From contig JARFXO010000002.1 in NCBI GenBank assembly GCA_029194665.1, positions 124,001 through 188,000 of the forward strand: DNA of 64,000 bases, written 5' to 3'. The stretch comes from Nitrospira sp. GTDB lineage: Bacteria > Nitrospirota > Nitrospiria > Nitrospirales > Nitrospiraceae. A model generated the notes under the pieces. The model was not told the origin of the DNA. It saw only the letters and a list, made by a program, of their open reading frames with translations, and ran no database searches. A program made the translations under genes and the position numbers. Positions 45,101 to 55,107 of this stretch are shown here, piece by piece; the stretch's first letter is position 1, and each line of letters starts with the position of its first letter.

Positions 45101-48100
45101 CGAGCTTCCCAACAGGTAGGTATCATCTCCATCCAACCCGACTAGGGAGGCTGGGAAAGATGTTTCAAGCACATCGTCGGATGAAGTAGCTGTAGAGATA
45201 CCGACGTTCGAAGATGACCAAGCCAAATTCCACTCAGTACCATCGGCGAATCGCACGATTGCTTGTGTGGTTTCCGGCCCCACCGCGAACCAATCCGTTG
45301 AGAGCTGTACTGTCAGTCTATCTCCACTGTCAGGAATAAGAATGTCCGCCACGGAAGGAGCGCGCCACGTCATTACAACATCGGCAGGAATAATCTCCGC
45401 GGCCATCTCGATGAGATCGATGTCGTTCCTGTTATTGTCGAGCGTCACGTGATCATCGCCGGATCCTCGACCGAAGAGAACCCGATCGACACCTGTCCCG
45501 AGAATCAGCGTATCGTCCCCTGCCCCTCCATCGAAAACGTTATTTCCTCTGAAATCGATGAGGCTGTCGTCACCGACCCCTCCTATCAGCCGGTCGTCGC
45601 CAACAACCTGTTGTCCAGACTGCGGTTGGAACGTAAGATCTCCGTAGAGGGAGTCCTTGCCACGCCCTCCCATTAGCACATCGTTCCCGGACGATCCGAT
45701 CAACAGATCATGGCCGTCGCTTCCCAGAATGGTTTCGCTTTCGGATGAGCCTGTGACCACGTTGCCAATCAACGCTCGCGCGCTCAGCTCAGCACTGTTC
45801 CACAGCGTGTCATCGGCAAATCGCACCTGCTTCTGATCGTATTCGGGCGAACCAAAGAACGACAGAACCGTCAACTCGTCCGTGGTCCCGCTGATGACCA
45901 GTTCGAGGTTGAATCCATTGCGATAGACCTCGACATCTTCAGCAGCCACCGTCGAATTGAACTGAATCGTATCGATTTCACCGGCTAGTTCTGAATCGAA
46001 CACCGTATCGCGACCAGAGCCCAGGCCGAAGAGATACGTATCGGCCCCACCGAATCCAAGCAGCGCATCATCCCCAGCCCCTCCGTCGAGCACGTTTGAT
46101 GCCTCGTTGCCTCTTAATTCATTATTCAGCTCGTTGCCGGTTCCGTTAACAGGAGTGATGCCGATTAACGTGAGATTCTCGACATTCGCGCTGAGACTGT
46201 AACTTACAATGCTCTGCACCGTGTCTACACCTTCACTTGCTTCCTCGATGGCCATGTCGCCGACATGGTCCACGACATAGGTGTCATTGCCGTCGCCACC
46301 AATCAACCTATCCGCACCGAGTCCGCCATCCAGCACGTTGTTTGTTCGACCGCCGATCAACGTATTCGCTAAATTGTTCCCATATCCCGTCACGGACTGT
46401 TCGAATGAACCGTATGGGATGAGTGAAAAGCTCGCGAAATCCGGCACGCGAGGATCGAGAAGGGTGAGATTTTCGATGTTCACCGGCAGACGATAGTCGT
46501 GGCCGGCGATCACTGTATCGATGCCGCCTGTGACGGTTTCAATAAGAATATCGTCATCGCCGTTCGGTCCGATGACATAGGTGTCGTTGCCGTCACCGCC
46601 CGCCAGCACACTGATTGACCCATCGGCCTTCAGCACGTTGGCCAGTTCATTTCCTACTCCGATCAATGAAGCACTACCGGTCAGCGTCAGGTTCTCAACA
46701 TTGGTCCCAAGCGTTGAGCTTGCACCAGTCTGCACCCCGTCGATACCTTCTCCGGCTGACTCAACCACCGTATCGTCCGCGCCGATCACATAGGAATCGT
46801 TCCCCGATCCCCCTGTCAGGACGTTGGCGCCACTATTGCCGATCAGCACATTGTCAAGTGCATTGCCGGTGCCATGAATAGCCGCGCTCCCCGTCAATGT
46901 AAGATTCTCGACATCGGTTTCCAGGGTGCGAGTCACACTACTCCGCACCGTATCAATTCCTTCATTCGCCGACTCTGTGACCACATCCCCCTGATCATCC
47001 ACAATGTACGTATCGTCACCCGAGTTGCCGGCAAGCTGATCGACTCCAGGCCCTCCATCGAGTAAATCGCTACCAGCCAACCCGGTCAGTTGATCGTCCC
47101 CGGCTAGGCCGACCAAACGATCGTGACCATTGGTGCCGACGAGAAAATCTGGTCCCGCTGTTCCGCTAATGACCGGCCGCGTGAGATTCTCAATAAGGGC
47201 CTGGTCCCAAACCGTTCCATCGGAAAACTGCACCAGCTCGGTCTGGAGCGGAGGAGCGAGGAAGTAGAGGGACACCGTCAGCCGGTCGGCACCCCCGTTG
47301 AGACTCAGGACAAGGTCATTATTGTTCCGGGAAACGACAACATCTGAGGGAGCCACTCCTGGTGCCATGCGAATCACATCCGAGCTGCCCTGAAATTCTA
47401 CAATCGTGTCTTGCCCGGCCCCTGGACCAAAGAGATACGTGTCGTTGCCCCGCCCGCCGAACAACCGATCAGCCCCCAACCCGCCATCGAGTCTGTCGTC
47501 TCCCAGTCCGCTCCTAAGCACATCGGCACCGTCACCGGTAACAATCCGATCCATCACGTTCGTTCCGGTGATTTGGTCATCGCCGTCAGTTCCGGTCAGA
47601 TCGAACCCACCGGCAAGCAGCTGCTCATACCTCAGCGTGCTGGCGTCGGCGAATCGAAACGACTCCACAGTGCGAGGGCCGAACACATGGTTGCGATCAA
47701 AACTATCGAGCTGTATCGCATCGCCATTTGTCCCCATGCGAATCAGCAAATCGCTCTGATCGGGATCTGATTGATCGAGAGTGAGATCGAGGCGGAGATC
47801 GGCGTATGTGATTCCGGCACCGAACACGATCTCATTCCCCGCGTCGGCCGACGCCATATCCATAATCGTATCGATCCCGTCGCCGACATTGAAGAAGTAG
47901 GAATCATGTCCTTCAGCACCCTCCAGTCGATCATTGCCCAACCCACCGCGGAAGCGATCGGCCAGATCGGTGCCTGATAAAAAGTCGTCGAACTCGGTAC
48001 CATCGATATTGAACCCTTGTGCCACCAGATCAGCAAAGGAGAGCACCGTACCATCTGCGAATTGGAACTGCTCGATCGTCTGCGATCCAAACACATCGAA

Positions 48101-51100
48101 GGCAGAGCCTGACTGAATCCCGTCTGAACCGGTTCCCACGTTGATCACGATCTGACCGAACTGCGGAGAGAGCGAGACCGAATCGGACGTGATACCGCTA
48201 CCGAACAGGACCGTATCGGTATCAGCGCCAGCACCGGAATCAAACAGAGAATCGAGCCCGTCTCCTATGTTGAAGCGATAGGTATCGCTCCCGTCCCCGC
48301 CGAGCAATTGATCGTCCCCGGCTCCACCAACCAGTACATCATCGCCTGCCTCTCCTTCGAGCGAATCATTCCCAGCCTCCCCGTTCAGTACATCGTTGCC
48401 GTCGCCGCCTCGCAGGACATCGTCTCCGGTCGCGCCGAAAATCTGATCAAACCCACCGTTGCCGAGAAGCACATCGCGTCCATCGCCCCCGTCGATCACA
48501 TTGTCGATCGTCCCTCCCATCAGCACATCGTCGCCGGCAAGCCCCCGAATCGTGCGGTAGATCTCTTGGCCGTCCAGGGTGTCGAATCCGGCCGTACCCA
48601 CTAGTTCCAATCCATTCGCAAGTAGCTGGGAAGCTGTCAACATGGTCCCGTCCGCAAACACGAACTGGTCAACTCCAAGGGATGCCAACTGGTTAGCGGG
48701 GTCGAACCATTGAATCTCCACCGCATCACCCGTGCCTCCCGGGCGTAGGACCAGGTAATTAATGACAGTGCCGGGATCTCCCTCCTCCTCTCCGCCTCCA
48801 CCAGGAATCGTGACTTGTTTGAAGCTGAGACTGAGATTGGCTTGTGAAATCCCTGATCCAAAGACCAGCCGGTTACCTTCTCCTGGCCGGTCCTGGATGC
48901 TGTCGAACCCGCCGCCCTTAGCAAAGATATACGTATCCTGCCCTGCCTCACCAAACAGCGTGTCGTTGCCGGCAGCGCCCATCAATACGTCGTTTCCAGC
49001 CCCTGCGTTGACCACATCATTACCGGCCCCTCCAAAAATCCGTTCTCCCTGAGCGGTACCGGCGAGTTGGTCGTCTCCCAACCAACCCGAGATGGCCAAA
49101 CCTGTTGCGGCAAGTTGTGCGTACGTGAGGATAGTGCCATCGGAGAATTCGAATGACTCGATAGGATGCGGCCCATTCAGGTTACCGACTCCAAAGTTCT
49201 GGATCTGAACCGCCTCTTCTCCTATCCCTGTGCGCAATACGAGAGAGTCGTCAGGTCCCATCGCTGCGATCATTGCGGTCGAACTGATTCCTGCACCGAA
49301 CACCAGCCGGTTCCCCTCCCCAGCGGCTTCTTCGATAACATCAAACCCGTCGCCTAACTCATAGAGATAGGTATCTTGTCCACCGCCGCCGACAAGCGTA
49401 TCGTTTCCGGCACCACCGACGAGAATATCGTTGCCTCCGCTTCCCCCAATCTGTCCATCCACGTCGCCGACAAGAATATCGTCGCCCGCTCCTCCATCAA
49501 GCTCGTCATTACCGTCGTCGCCCCTCAACCCATCATTGCCATCGCCACCGAATATCTGATCGTTGTCCTCTTCACCGAAGATTCTATCGTCGCCGGCATC
49601 ACCAGCGAGGACATCATTGCCCAATCCGCCTTGGAGTTCGTCGTTCCCTTCTCCGCCGAAGATTGTGTCCGCATCTGCCCCGCCACCAAAGAGGTCATCG
49701 CCCGCACCTCCGTCCAGTTCATCCAATCCATCGCCGCCGAGCAGGAGATCGTTTCCCTCATCGCCAAATACGACATCGTTGCCGCTTTCCCCATCGAACT
49801 GATCGATCCCCTCTCCCGCAATAATCTCATCATCTCCTGTTCCGCCGAACCCTACATCATTCCCCTCACCACCGATCAAACTATCGTTCCCTACCCCACC
49901 ATACAGGGCATCTACGCCGGCATCGCCGAGCAAAGTATCATCACCACCACGGCCAAGCAGGACATCATCCCCGTCGCCCCCTTCCAACCAGTCGGCCCCT
50001 TCCTGGGACGAATCCACCCCATCATCGTCACCGGACAACTGATCATTGCCCGATCCACCGAGCAACACATCATCCCCGGCATTCCCATCCAATTGATCAT
50101 TCCCGGCACCGCCGGTCAGAAAGTCATTGCCGGGCGTTGTAGGATAAATCAAATTCAGACCTTGCTCCGTGTCCCCGACAAGAATATCGTTCCCCTCACC
50201 ACCATCGAGCACGTCGTCTCCACCATCGCCACTGAGCGCATCGTTGCCCTCGCCCCCTTCCAAGACATCGTTACCGGGGTAAAGCACTCCGGTAAGATAT
50301 TGGATCACATATTCATTAAAGTTTTGCTCGATGATACGGCCGGCCGTGTAAACGTCACCCCAGAGCACATCATCACCAACGCCTCCAATCAACCGATCGT
50401 CATTCCCACCTCCACCGAGCCGATCGTTCCCAGCTCCGCCATCCAGGTAGTCCTTACCATCTTGCGTACTCCGAGGATCAGGGACTTCATGCCACGGCTG
50501 GTCAACACGGTCATCAATGTTGTCTCCGAATAACGTGTCATTGCCCGCCCCTCCATCCAGCAGATCATGGCCCCGTCCACCGAAGAAGGAATCATTCCCT
50601 CCGTTACCGTAGAACTTGTCATCGCCGTACACAGTTCCTGGAGCATTCGCGTCCGGCCCTGCTCCCCCGATGAGGGTTTGATGATAAAAGCCTCCAGCGG
50701 TTCCCATCGCCACACCAACCGTCGGATCGGTGATCGACGACCAATCCTCGGTATACGTCCCATACCGGTCATCGGTGGTACCGACGAAGGGCTTCACGCT
50801 CACTACGCTTTCAATCTGTGTCGTATGCGTCGCGTCACCATTCACATCCACCAGCGTGGCGGAGAGTGTGACGGTGGCGTCGGCTGACACCTCGTCGCTC
50901 GCGACCAGAGTAAACAGCACTTGATCGGCGCCCTCCGGTACGGTCACTTGGAATGTCCCATCAGCACCGATGACCTGTGCACCGTCATCCGTCGCAACAG
51001 TAAGTTGGTCGGCCTGCGGACCTTGCAATCGCAGAGAGACGCGCTGTCCGCCCGCCCCAGCCGCAAAGGGTACCGAAAGCCGGAATAACTCTCCGAGGCG

Positions 51101-52618
51101 TTCCTCCACTGTGGCACTGGATGCCCCACCTGGCGCATAGCCAGGTGTATGAAACGGATTCGGCCCCACTCCTGTCTGGATCACCACCGTTTGGCCGGCC
51201 TGTTGGACAATGGCTTGGGCCTCTTCAAGGGCTGTCCGAAGGGTGGGGTCCAGTTTCGGGTCGTCCAGTGCCTGCGCGTAGGTGTTGGTGAAGGGATTGA
51301 GATCTGCAAAGCTGAGCGTGCGACCGAGATCGAAGAGGGTATCGGGAACATTGTGGAAAAACTCTGACATCGCGTTGCCGATGCCATGCGCCACGTCCGT
51401 CAACCAGGAAACCAGTCTGTCCTCAATGATTGTTCCCACTACTCCAACAGTACCCTGGATGCGCTCTCCCACACTGACCAATGCCGAGCTCACTAGCTTC
51501 TGAAGTTGCACCACACTCTGTCCAGCCGCATCCGCTGCTTGAGTGAGTATGTTCAAGGCTTGATTGATTCCAACCCCTGGAATCGCTAACGTGTTCGCAA
51601 ACATGTCACGATCAAACTGCAATCCCGCGAGTTGCGTGGCTGCCTCAGCTTGTTCTGCCAACTGACCAACCGAGAGCGCGACACCTAAAGACGACACATA
51701 CAGCGTCAATCGAACTACCGCTTCCGTATTACCCTCGACCGTGCCATCGGTGTTACCGAGTTGGGAATAGTGATTGGCGAATGATTGGGCGAAGGCCAGA
51801 TCGAGTTGCAATGGCGTGTATGGTACAACGGGCGAGGTCCAGTACTCAGGGACCTGAATGGTGTGCGCAAACAGTCCCGATTGTTGAAAGCTTGTGCTTA
51901 ACTCCGAAAACTCCACCTGATGACCGACCAATTGAGTGCCCGGTGCTCCCACATGTAGCCCACCCAATAAATGGATCGGATCGCCTTGAATGATGGGCGG
52001 TTGCCCGATCACGACGTGATGCTCCCCGACCACCGCAGAGGTGCGATCCGTAGCTGGAGTCGAGCCCCCTAAGACATGCGTGATCCCCGGCGCATTGAAG
52101 GTGGTGAAGTGGAGCTGCGACGGATCCAGTACGAAATCCCCATCGAGCTGCTTGGCTATCTCAAGGACAGAGATCAACGTTCCATCATTGTCTGCATTCT
52201 CTTCTCGCATGTTGGTGTCGTTAATAGCCCACTGAACTAAGGCCCCACCCAAACTGTGGCCCACGAGTTCCACGCGATTCCCCGTGACCAATTGTTGCGC
52301 GAGCCACTGGTTCACTCCATTCGCACCACCGCGCAACTCCTCGAACTGAATCCTTCCGATATCAGTCATATCGGCAAAAAGATCTTTCAGATTCGTGAGT
52401 GTGAGTTCAGTGCCGCGAAACACCAGCATCCGCTGGCCATCGTCGGTGCCAGCCGGTTTCAGCGCATAGACATAGCCGCCGGCAGAGCCAGTGACTTGTC
52501 CGCTCCCATTTAGTCCGAATGTCGCATCGATGGTCCATCCTGTAGGTAAGGAACCGAGCTCATTGTAGACTCTATCTGCTGCTTCACGAGCCTCTACAAG
52601 ACTGACAACCGCTGTCAT
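42176..52618 (-). CDS. giant RTX calcium-binding protein with N-terminal lipase-like domain
   Basis: 3480 residues. The first ~250 form a class-3 lipase-like alpha/beta hydrolase: RMLVFRGTELTLTNLKDLFA and the nucleophile elbow VELVGHSLGGALVQW (Ser122). A helical region (~270-480) follows. From about residue 640 to 3400 the protein is a mosaic of RTX nonapeptides (GGxGxDxL, as in DGGAGNDTLFGD), long 'VTE..NEGIDTV.SSV..TL...VENLTLTG' spacers, and several HCBP-related blocks (RFADGTVL...). RTX repeats fold on binding calcium outside the cell; export would use type I secretion through an uncleaved C-terminal signal. No secretion genes are in the window. The start overlaps the upstream stop (ATGA) behind AAAGGAGTGACGCC. 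Confidence 0.9.
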   Translation of the reverse strand: MTAVVSLVEAREAADRVYNELGSLPTGWTIDATFGLNGSGQVTGSAGGYVYALKPAGTDDGQRMLVFRGTELTLTNLKDLFADMTDIGRIQFEELRGGANGVNQWLAQQLVTGNRVELVGHSLGGALVQWAINDTNMREENADNDGTLISVLEIAKQLDGDFVLDPSQLHFTTFNAPGITHVLGGSTPATDRTSAVVGEHHVVIGQPPIIQGDPIHLLGGLHVGAPGTQLVGHQVEFSELSTSFQQSGLFAHTIQVPEYWTSPVVPYTPLQLDLAFAQSFANHYSQLGNTDGTVEGNTEAVVRLTLYVSSLGVALSVGQLAEQAEAATQLAGLQFDRDMFANTLAIPGVGINQALNILTQAADAAGQSVVQLQKLVSSALVSVGERIQGTVGVVGTIIEDRLVSWLTDVAHGIGNAMSEFFHNVPDTLFDLGRTLSFADLNPFTNTYAQALDDPKLDPTLRTALEEAQAIVQQAGQTVVIQTGVGPNPFHTPGYAPGGASSATVEERLGELFRLSVPFAAGAGGQRVSLRLQGPQADQLTVATDDGAQVIGADGTFQVTVPEGADQVLFTLVASDEVSADATVTLSATLVDVNGDATHTTQIESVVSVKPFVGTTDDRYGTYTEDWSSITDPTVGVAMGTAGGFYHQTLIGGAGPDANAPGTVYGDDKFYGNGGNDSFFGGRGHDLLDGGAGNDTLFGDNIDDRVDQPWHEVPDPRSTQDGKDYLDGGAGNDRLGGGGNDDRLIGGVGDDVLWGDVYTAGRIIEQNFNEYVIQYLTGVLYPGNDVLEGGEGNDALSGDGGDDVLDGGEGNDILVGDTEQGLNLIYPTTPGNDFLTGGAGNDQLDGNAGDDVLLGGSGNDQLSGDDDGVDSSQEGADWLEGGDGDDVLLGRGGDDTLLGDAGVDALYGGVGNDSLIGGEGNDVGFGGTGDDEIIAGEGIDQFDGESGNDVVFGDEGNDLLLGGDGLDELDGGAGDDLFGGGADADTIFGGEGNDELQGGLGNDVLAGDAGDDRIFGEEDNDQIFGGDGNDGLRGDDGNDELDGGAGDDILVGDVDGQIGGSGGNDILVGGAGNDTLVGGGGQDTYLYELGDGFDVIEEAAGEGNRLVFGAGISSTAMIAAMGPDDSLVLRTGIGEEAVQIQNFGVGNLNGPHPIESFEFSDGTILTYAQLAATGLAISGWLGDDQLAGTAQGERIFGGAGNDVVNAGAGNDVLMGAAGNDTLFGEAGQDTYIFAKGGGFDSIQDRPGEGNRLVFGSGISQANLSLSFKQVTIPGGGGEEEGDPGTVINYLVLRPGGTGDAVEIQWFDPANQLASLGVDQFVFADGTMLTASQLLANGLELVGTAGFDTLDGQEIYRTIRGLAGDDVLMGGTIDNVIDGGDGRDVLLGNGGFDQIFGATGDDVLRGGDGNDVLNGEAGNDSLEGEAGDDVLVGGAGDDQLLGGDGSDTYRFNIGDGLDSLFDSGAGADTDTVLFGSGITSDSVSLSPQFGQIVINVGTGSDGIQSGSAFDVFGSQTIEQFQFADGTVLSFADLVAQGFNIDGTEFDDFLSGTDLADRFRGGLGNDRLEGAEGHDSYFFNVGDGIDTIMDMASADAGNEIVFGAGITYADLRLDLTLDQSDPDQSDLLIRMGTNGDAIQLDSFDRNHVFGPRTVESFRFADASTLRYEQLLAGGFDLTGTDGDDQITGTNVMDRIVTGDGADVLRSGLGDDRLDGGLGADRLFGGRGNDTYLFGPGAGQDTIVEFQGSSDVIRMAPGVAPSDVVVSRNNNDLVLSLNGGADRLTVSLYFLAPPLQTELVQFSDGTVWDQALIENLTRPVISGTAGPDFLVGTNGHDRLVGLAGDDQLTGLAGSDLLDGGPGVDQLAGNSGDDTYIVDDQGDVVTESANEGIDTVRSSVTRTLETDVENLTLTGSAAIHGTGNALDNVLIGNSGANVLTGGSGNDSYVIGADDTVVESAGEGIDGVQTGASSTLGTNVENLTLTGSASLIGVGNELANVLKADGSISVLAGGDGNDTYVIGPNGDDDILIETVTGGIDTVIAGHDYRLPVNIENLTLLDPRVPDFASFSLIPYGSFEQSVTGYGNNLANTLIGGRTNNVLDGGLGADRLIGGDGNDTYVVDHVGDMAIEEASEGVDTVQSIVSYSLSANVENLTLIGITPVNGTGNELNNELRGNEASNVLDGGAGDDALLGFGGADTYLFGLGSGRDTVFDSELAGEIDTIQFNSTVAAEDVEVYRNGFNLELVISGTTDELTVLSFFGSPEYDQKQVRFADDTLWNSAELSARALIGNVVTGSSESETILGSDGHDLLIGSSGNDVLMGGRGKDSLYGDLTFQPQSGQQVVGDDRLIGGVGDDSLIDFRGNNVFDGGAGDDTLILGTGVDRVLFGRGSGDDHVTLDNNRNDIDLIEMAAEIIPADVVMTWRAPSVADILIPDSGDRLTVQLSTDWFAVGPETTQAIVRFADGTEWNLAWSSSNVGISTATSSDDVLETSFPASLVGLDGDDTYLLGSSSIPGNYEVIEAPGGGIDTVQSAQDYTLPDNVENLVLADFTADNGVGNELDNLIVGNTRDNILDGGAGNDVLVGGIFRELEGPPYIEGTGSDILIGGEGDDILMEDAGNLSFVGGIPFLGGGLDRRDAVPRETDDLLIGGLGNDTYIVHSQEQTAAELENEGTDTVKSTVSYILGEHLENLELVSPPASFDDQDNLISPPPLNGTGNELDNVLIGSEDGNVLSGLTGRDTLVGGLDNDVLRGGTGHDTYLFNLGDGIDMIEDVAAVGEGNLIQFGVGISRNDLIVRHDEVARTLIIQVGTSGTDRLVLNNFDLTGANGSLVVETLAFADGSTTGINSFFRPTITEGDDTITTAAGDDVIDALGGDDIVDAGAGNDTIAGGIGNDTLLGGSGDDTYVYNIGDGVDTINDSSLPSGTNTLEFGAGIDPADLSLDVGSLLLHIGTSGDALHLSYFDPNNVLGPRTIETFRFADGTVLSYDQLVQRGFDLTGTGGNDSITGTNVVDRITALAGDDSLAGGQGHDLLDGGSGTDTMRGGTGNDTYIVDVAGDVVTELADEGTDTVQTSLLRYTLGANLENLTLTGTGPSTGIGNALSNQLSGNNEANLLDGKAGADTMVGGAGNDLYIVDQVGDVVTEATNEGFDIVASSVTYGLGVNVEHLVLTGSAAINGIGNDLDNKLTGNSGANVLAGLAGNDTYVIGVDDTVIEEVNSGTDTVVSALTHNLAADVENLTLVGFSAINGTGNERANVLNGLLSLGRNTLTGGAGDDTYIIGSRDTVVEAAGEGTDTVQTSATHTLGANVENLTLTGADVINGTGNGLNNTLMGNSSNNVLTGAGGNDTLRGNEGDDRLNGGSGNDTYLLSRGDGQDLLQDKSGTTDKLRYDTGIDPLDLVISRQANDLRLAIHGSTDMVTIQNWYTSTANRTETIQAGNGEILLSTQVDQLIQAMAGFTQQTGLPWDQAIDQQPQDVQAVLAASWQ

Positions 52619-53847
52619 GGCGTCACTCCTTTACGTTTGATCAGGATGAGTTGTGACGATTCTTTGGTCACGCTTATCCAACGACCATTCGGTGAGATAC
52701 GAAATCCTTGAAGCTCCTCTGGGGATACAACCTGCAACAGTTTGCTAACCATTTTTGATTGAGCGTCGTACATCCAAAGCCCGATAGCAGATCGATGGCC
52801 TCTCTCAATCATCAGGACATCGCCTTGTGCATTCACATCGAGAGCATGAAGACTAAATGGATCACGTGGGCTCTGTTGCACGCTCACCACTTCTTCCCAA
52901 CGTTGGTTCTGACCATCCAGGCGAAACCGGCAGATCCGCCCGCCAACGGTGTAGTGCTTATCGCCATGATCCCCAGCCTTGTAACAGACACCGTAGAGAT
53001 AAATTCCACGTGGATCCAGGTGGAAATCGACAACTTGATATGGGTCCTGCTTCATCGAGATTTCGTGCACAATCCGATTCTCCAGGTCTCGCAAGAGATA
53101 CCCCTGTTTGAGTTCGGTCCCATCAGCCAGCCTTAACGGGGGTTTTGGGTTGGGGATTCTCTTTACGTTCCCATCCTGTTCTCTAACCAAGATGGTTTCT
53201 CTCCAGAGATACTGATTAACTACAAGCTGTGGAGTTAACCACTGAGGGATAGTGTCTCTTGGCCAGCACAGCGCTTTCAGCCCCGGCTCTAAGAACTTGA
53301 CATCACAATCAGCTTGCTCCACCCAGACCCCCTTATCGACAGTCAACTTATTGCCAAGCACATACTGCCCCTTGAGACTGATTACCGCTGGCTTCGCCCA
53401 GCGCATGTCCGCAACTAATTTAGGCTGTGTCCCGATTTTGACCCTGTAAAGGCGGCTGGTTTTTCGATCGGGTGCCATTATGTCAAAGAGGATCGTTTGC
53501 TCCTGACACGTCACATCGCGAATCTGTTTCTGAAGAGTCGGCTCGATGGGCGACAGATCAATGCGCCGCAAGTCCTTCGGCTGGTTGGGATCGAGGTAGT
53601 AGAGCCCTTCCACCACAAACCCTTGTCCCGGAGCTGGCTGATGCCCCTGGATCACAACAAAGTGCGAATCGTCATACCAACACCCTCCGCCTTTAATCCC
53701 AGTGTTGATGATGTCATAGTCGCTCTTGGCTTCGGCGGTGAGTCCGAACCAGAGTAGGCTTCCTGCGAGGGCCAGCAGGAAAACAACGACGTGTCGCTGT
53801 GGACGCATGGCAATCCTTGGTAGATCACACACTCGACTATCCATCAT
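52615..53847 (-). CDS. secreted protein with propeller-like repeats, unknown
   Basis: 410 residues. A signal peptide, RHVVVFLLALAGSLLWFGLT ending AEA, is best served by the internal Met at 53808 (AAGGA six bases before it); the ATG at 53847 also has a ribosome site. The mature part has repeating beta blades with recurring 'D...V.I..G' turns (WYDDSHFVVIQGHQ, DFHLDPRGIYLYG, NAQGDVLMIERG, ISPNGRWISVTK), like a WD/TolB-type propeller. Translationally coupled to the RTX gene, so it may assist or modulate that exoprotein; no known chaperone is matched. Confidence 0.65.
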   Translation of the reverse strand: MMDSRVCDLPRIAMRPQRHVVVFLLALAGSLLWFGLTAEAKSDYDIINTGIKGGGCWYDDSHFVVIQGHQPAPGQGFVVEGLYYLDPNQPKDLRRIDLSPIEPTLQKQIRDVTCQEQTILFDIMAPDRKTSRLYRVKIGTQPKLVADMRWAKPAVISLKGQYVLGNKLTVDKGVWVEQADCDVKFLEPGLKALCWPRDTIPQWLTPQLVVNQYLWRETILVREQDGNVKRIPNPKPPLRLADGTELKQGYLLRDLENRIVHEISMKQDPYQVVDFHLDPRGIYLYGVCYKAGDHGDKHYTVGGRICRFRLDGQNQRWEEVVSVQQSPRDPFSLHALDVNAQGDVLMIERGHRSAIGLWMYDAQSKMVSKLLQVVSPEELQGFRISPNGRWISVTKESSQLILIKRKGVTP

Positions 53848-53859
53848 CTCTGTCCTTTC

Positions 53860-54186
53860 TTAAACTTCCCCCTTCGGCTTCCAAGCCTTCGTTGCTCGCA
53901 ACCCTCCCAACACCTGCTGGATCTGCTGCTGCAACCGAGCGAGCGCACCGATATCCATCGCCACACGGCTGACAAGATGCCCGTCCAAGCCTTTTGTGGC
54001 TGCTTGGCCATTCTTCGCGGCTTTCGCAATGGCAGCCAGTAGTGAAAGCTCGATGAAGCCGAAATCCAGATAGGCGATGCCCTGCGCGACTCCAACGTTG
54101 GTGTAATTCGCTGCACGTGGGTGGGCGGAGGACTCGGAGGGTTTCAATCGCACATTCAGCGCAATGGTGTCTTTGGATTCACCCAT
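53860..54186 (-). CDS. hypothetical protein (DUF3467-like?)
   Basis: 108 residues from MGESKDTIALNV with an AAGGAG ribosome site upstream. TIALNVRLKPSESSAHPRAA then NYTNVGVAQGIAYLDFGFIE recalls DUF3467 proteins ('ya N...v..s..ef.lDFg'), followed by a helical, basic C-terminus (LARLQQQIQQVLGGLRATKA). First gene of the run leading to the RTX gene (12 bp before the next start). The family link is tentative. Confidence 0.5.
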   Translation of the reverse strand: MGESKDTIALNVRLKPSESSAHPRAANYTNVGVAQGIAYLDFGFIELSLLAAIAKAAKNGQAATKGLDGHLVSRVAMDIGALARLQQQIQQVLGGLRATKAWKPKGEV

Positions 54187-55107
54187 AGATTCACACTCCT
54201 TTTGTAACGCGTGAAGGATCAAGAGGATACCGGCAATATAGGAACGGTTGAATACATTTGTGTTCCTAATCTAAAAGGTGCGTGAGTCTAAGAGGCTGTC
54301 AGTTGGCTGTCAAGAAAGTACTCGTCACACCGGCCTCAAAACTGGCCGGGTGGAATCTGCACGAAAACGCCGAGGGGTTGTAACTAGCCGAAAGAGGGGG
54401 AGAGGGTCACGCCGCCGAAGCCGTTGCCCGGACGGCCTCAAGCACGCGGATCAGCTCATCCATCTCCGCTGTCTTGAACAAGCCTTCCGGTCCACGTGGC
54501 GTGAGGTCCGTAAAGGGCGATTCGTAGAGTCGAGCCGGTTCCATCACGCCGTGCTCAGTGAGGTGATCCACGATCAGATTGACGAATTCCAGCTGGTTGC
54601 CAGTGAACGTCTTGTTTGCGATAAATCCGGCCAGCGCCTCTTTGGCAGCAGCCCGATCCATCCCAACCAGAGACCGCACGAATAGCCCAAGCCCTTTGGA
54701 TGCAGCTGTCGCTCGGCAGATGTCATCCGGCTCACCTGTGCCGCTCTTGCTCAACAACAGCTCCAGCTCGGCAAGGTCCGAGGCGGTCAGCGGCCTATTC
54801 ATCCGCAGCTTGGCAACCACGACGTGGTCAAGATGCCGACGTAGGAACGCTCGCGCTTTGGCGACAAACTTGGCTTGATCCGTACCCACAGCGAAGCCGG
54901 GCAAGGCAATACCAATCTCGCCTCCCATCAAATCCTCGAAGTCCGTATAGACGGGCTTGCGCTGGCGCTTGTCGATGAACTGCACCAACCCGCGCAAGCG
55001 ACGACGCATCACTTCCAGCATAGACACCGTCACATCCTGCCACCACTCATCGCTCTGCACGTCCTGAATCAGGACCATCTGTTCGCGGACCATCGGAATG
55101 GCGCTTT

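Noticed and set aside
49376-50533. 385-codon open frame on the + strand inside the RTX gene
   Set aside because: It is the antisense of GGxGxD repeats; the product is a low-complexity I/S/P repeat without start context.
42176-52618. Regular short repeats that could be taken for a CRISPR array
   Set aside because: Repeat length is 27 bp of codon-periodic RTX units in an intact frame, not constant repeats with unique spacers.
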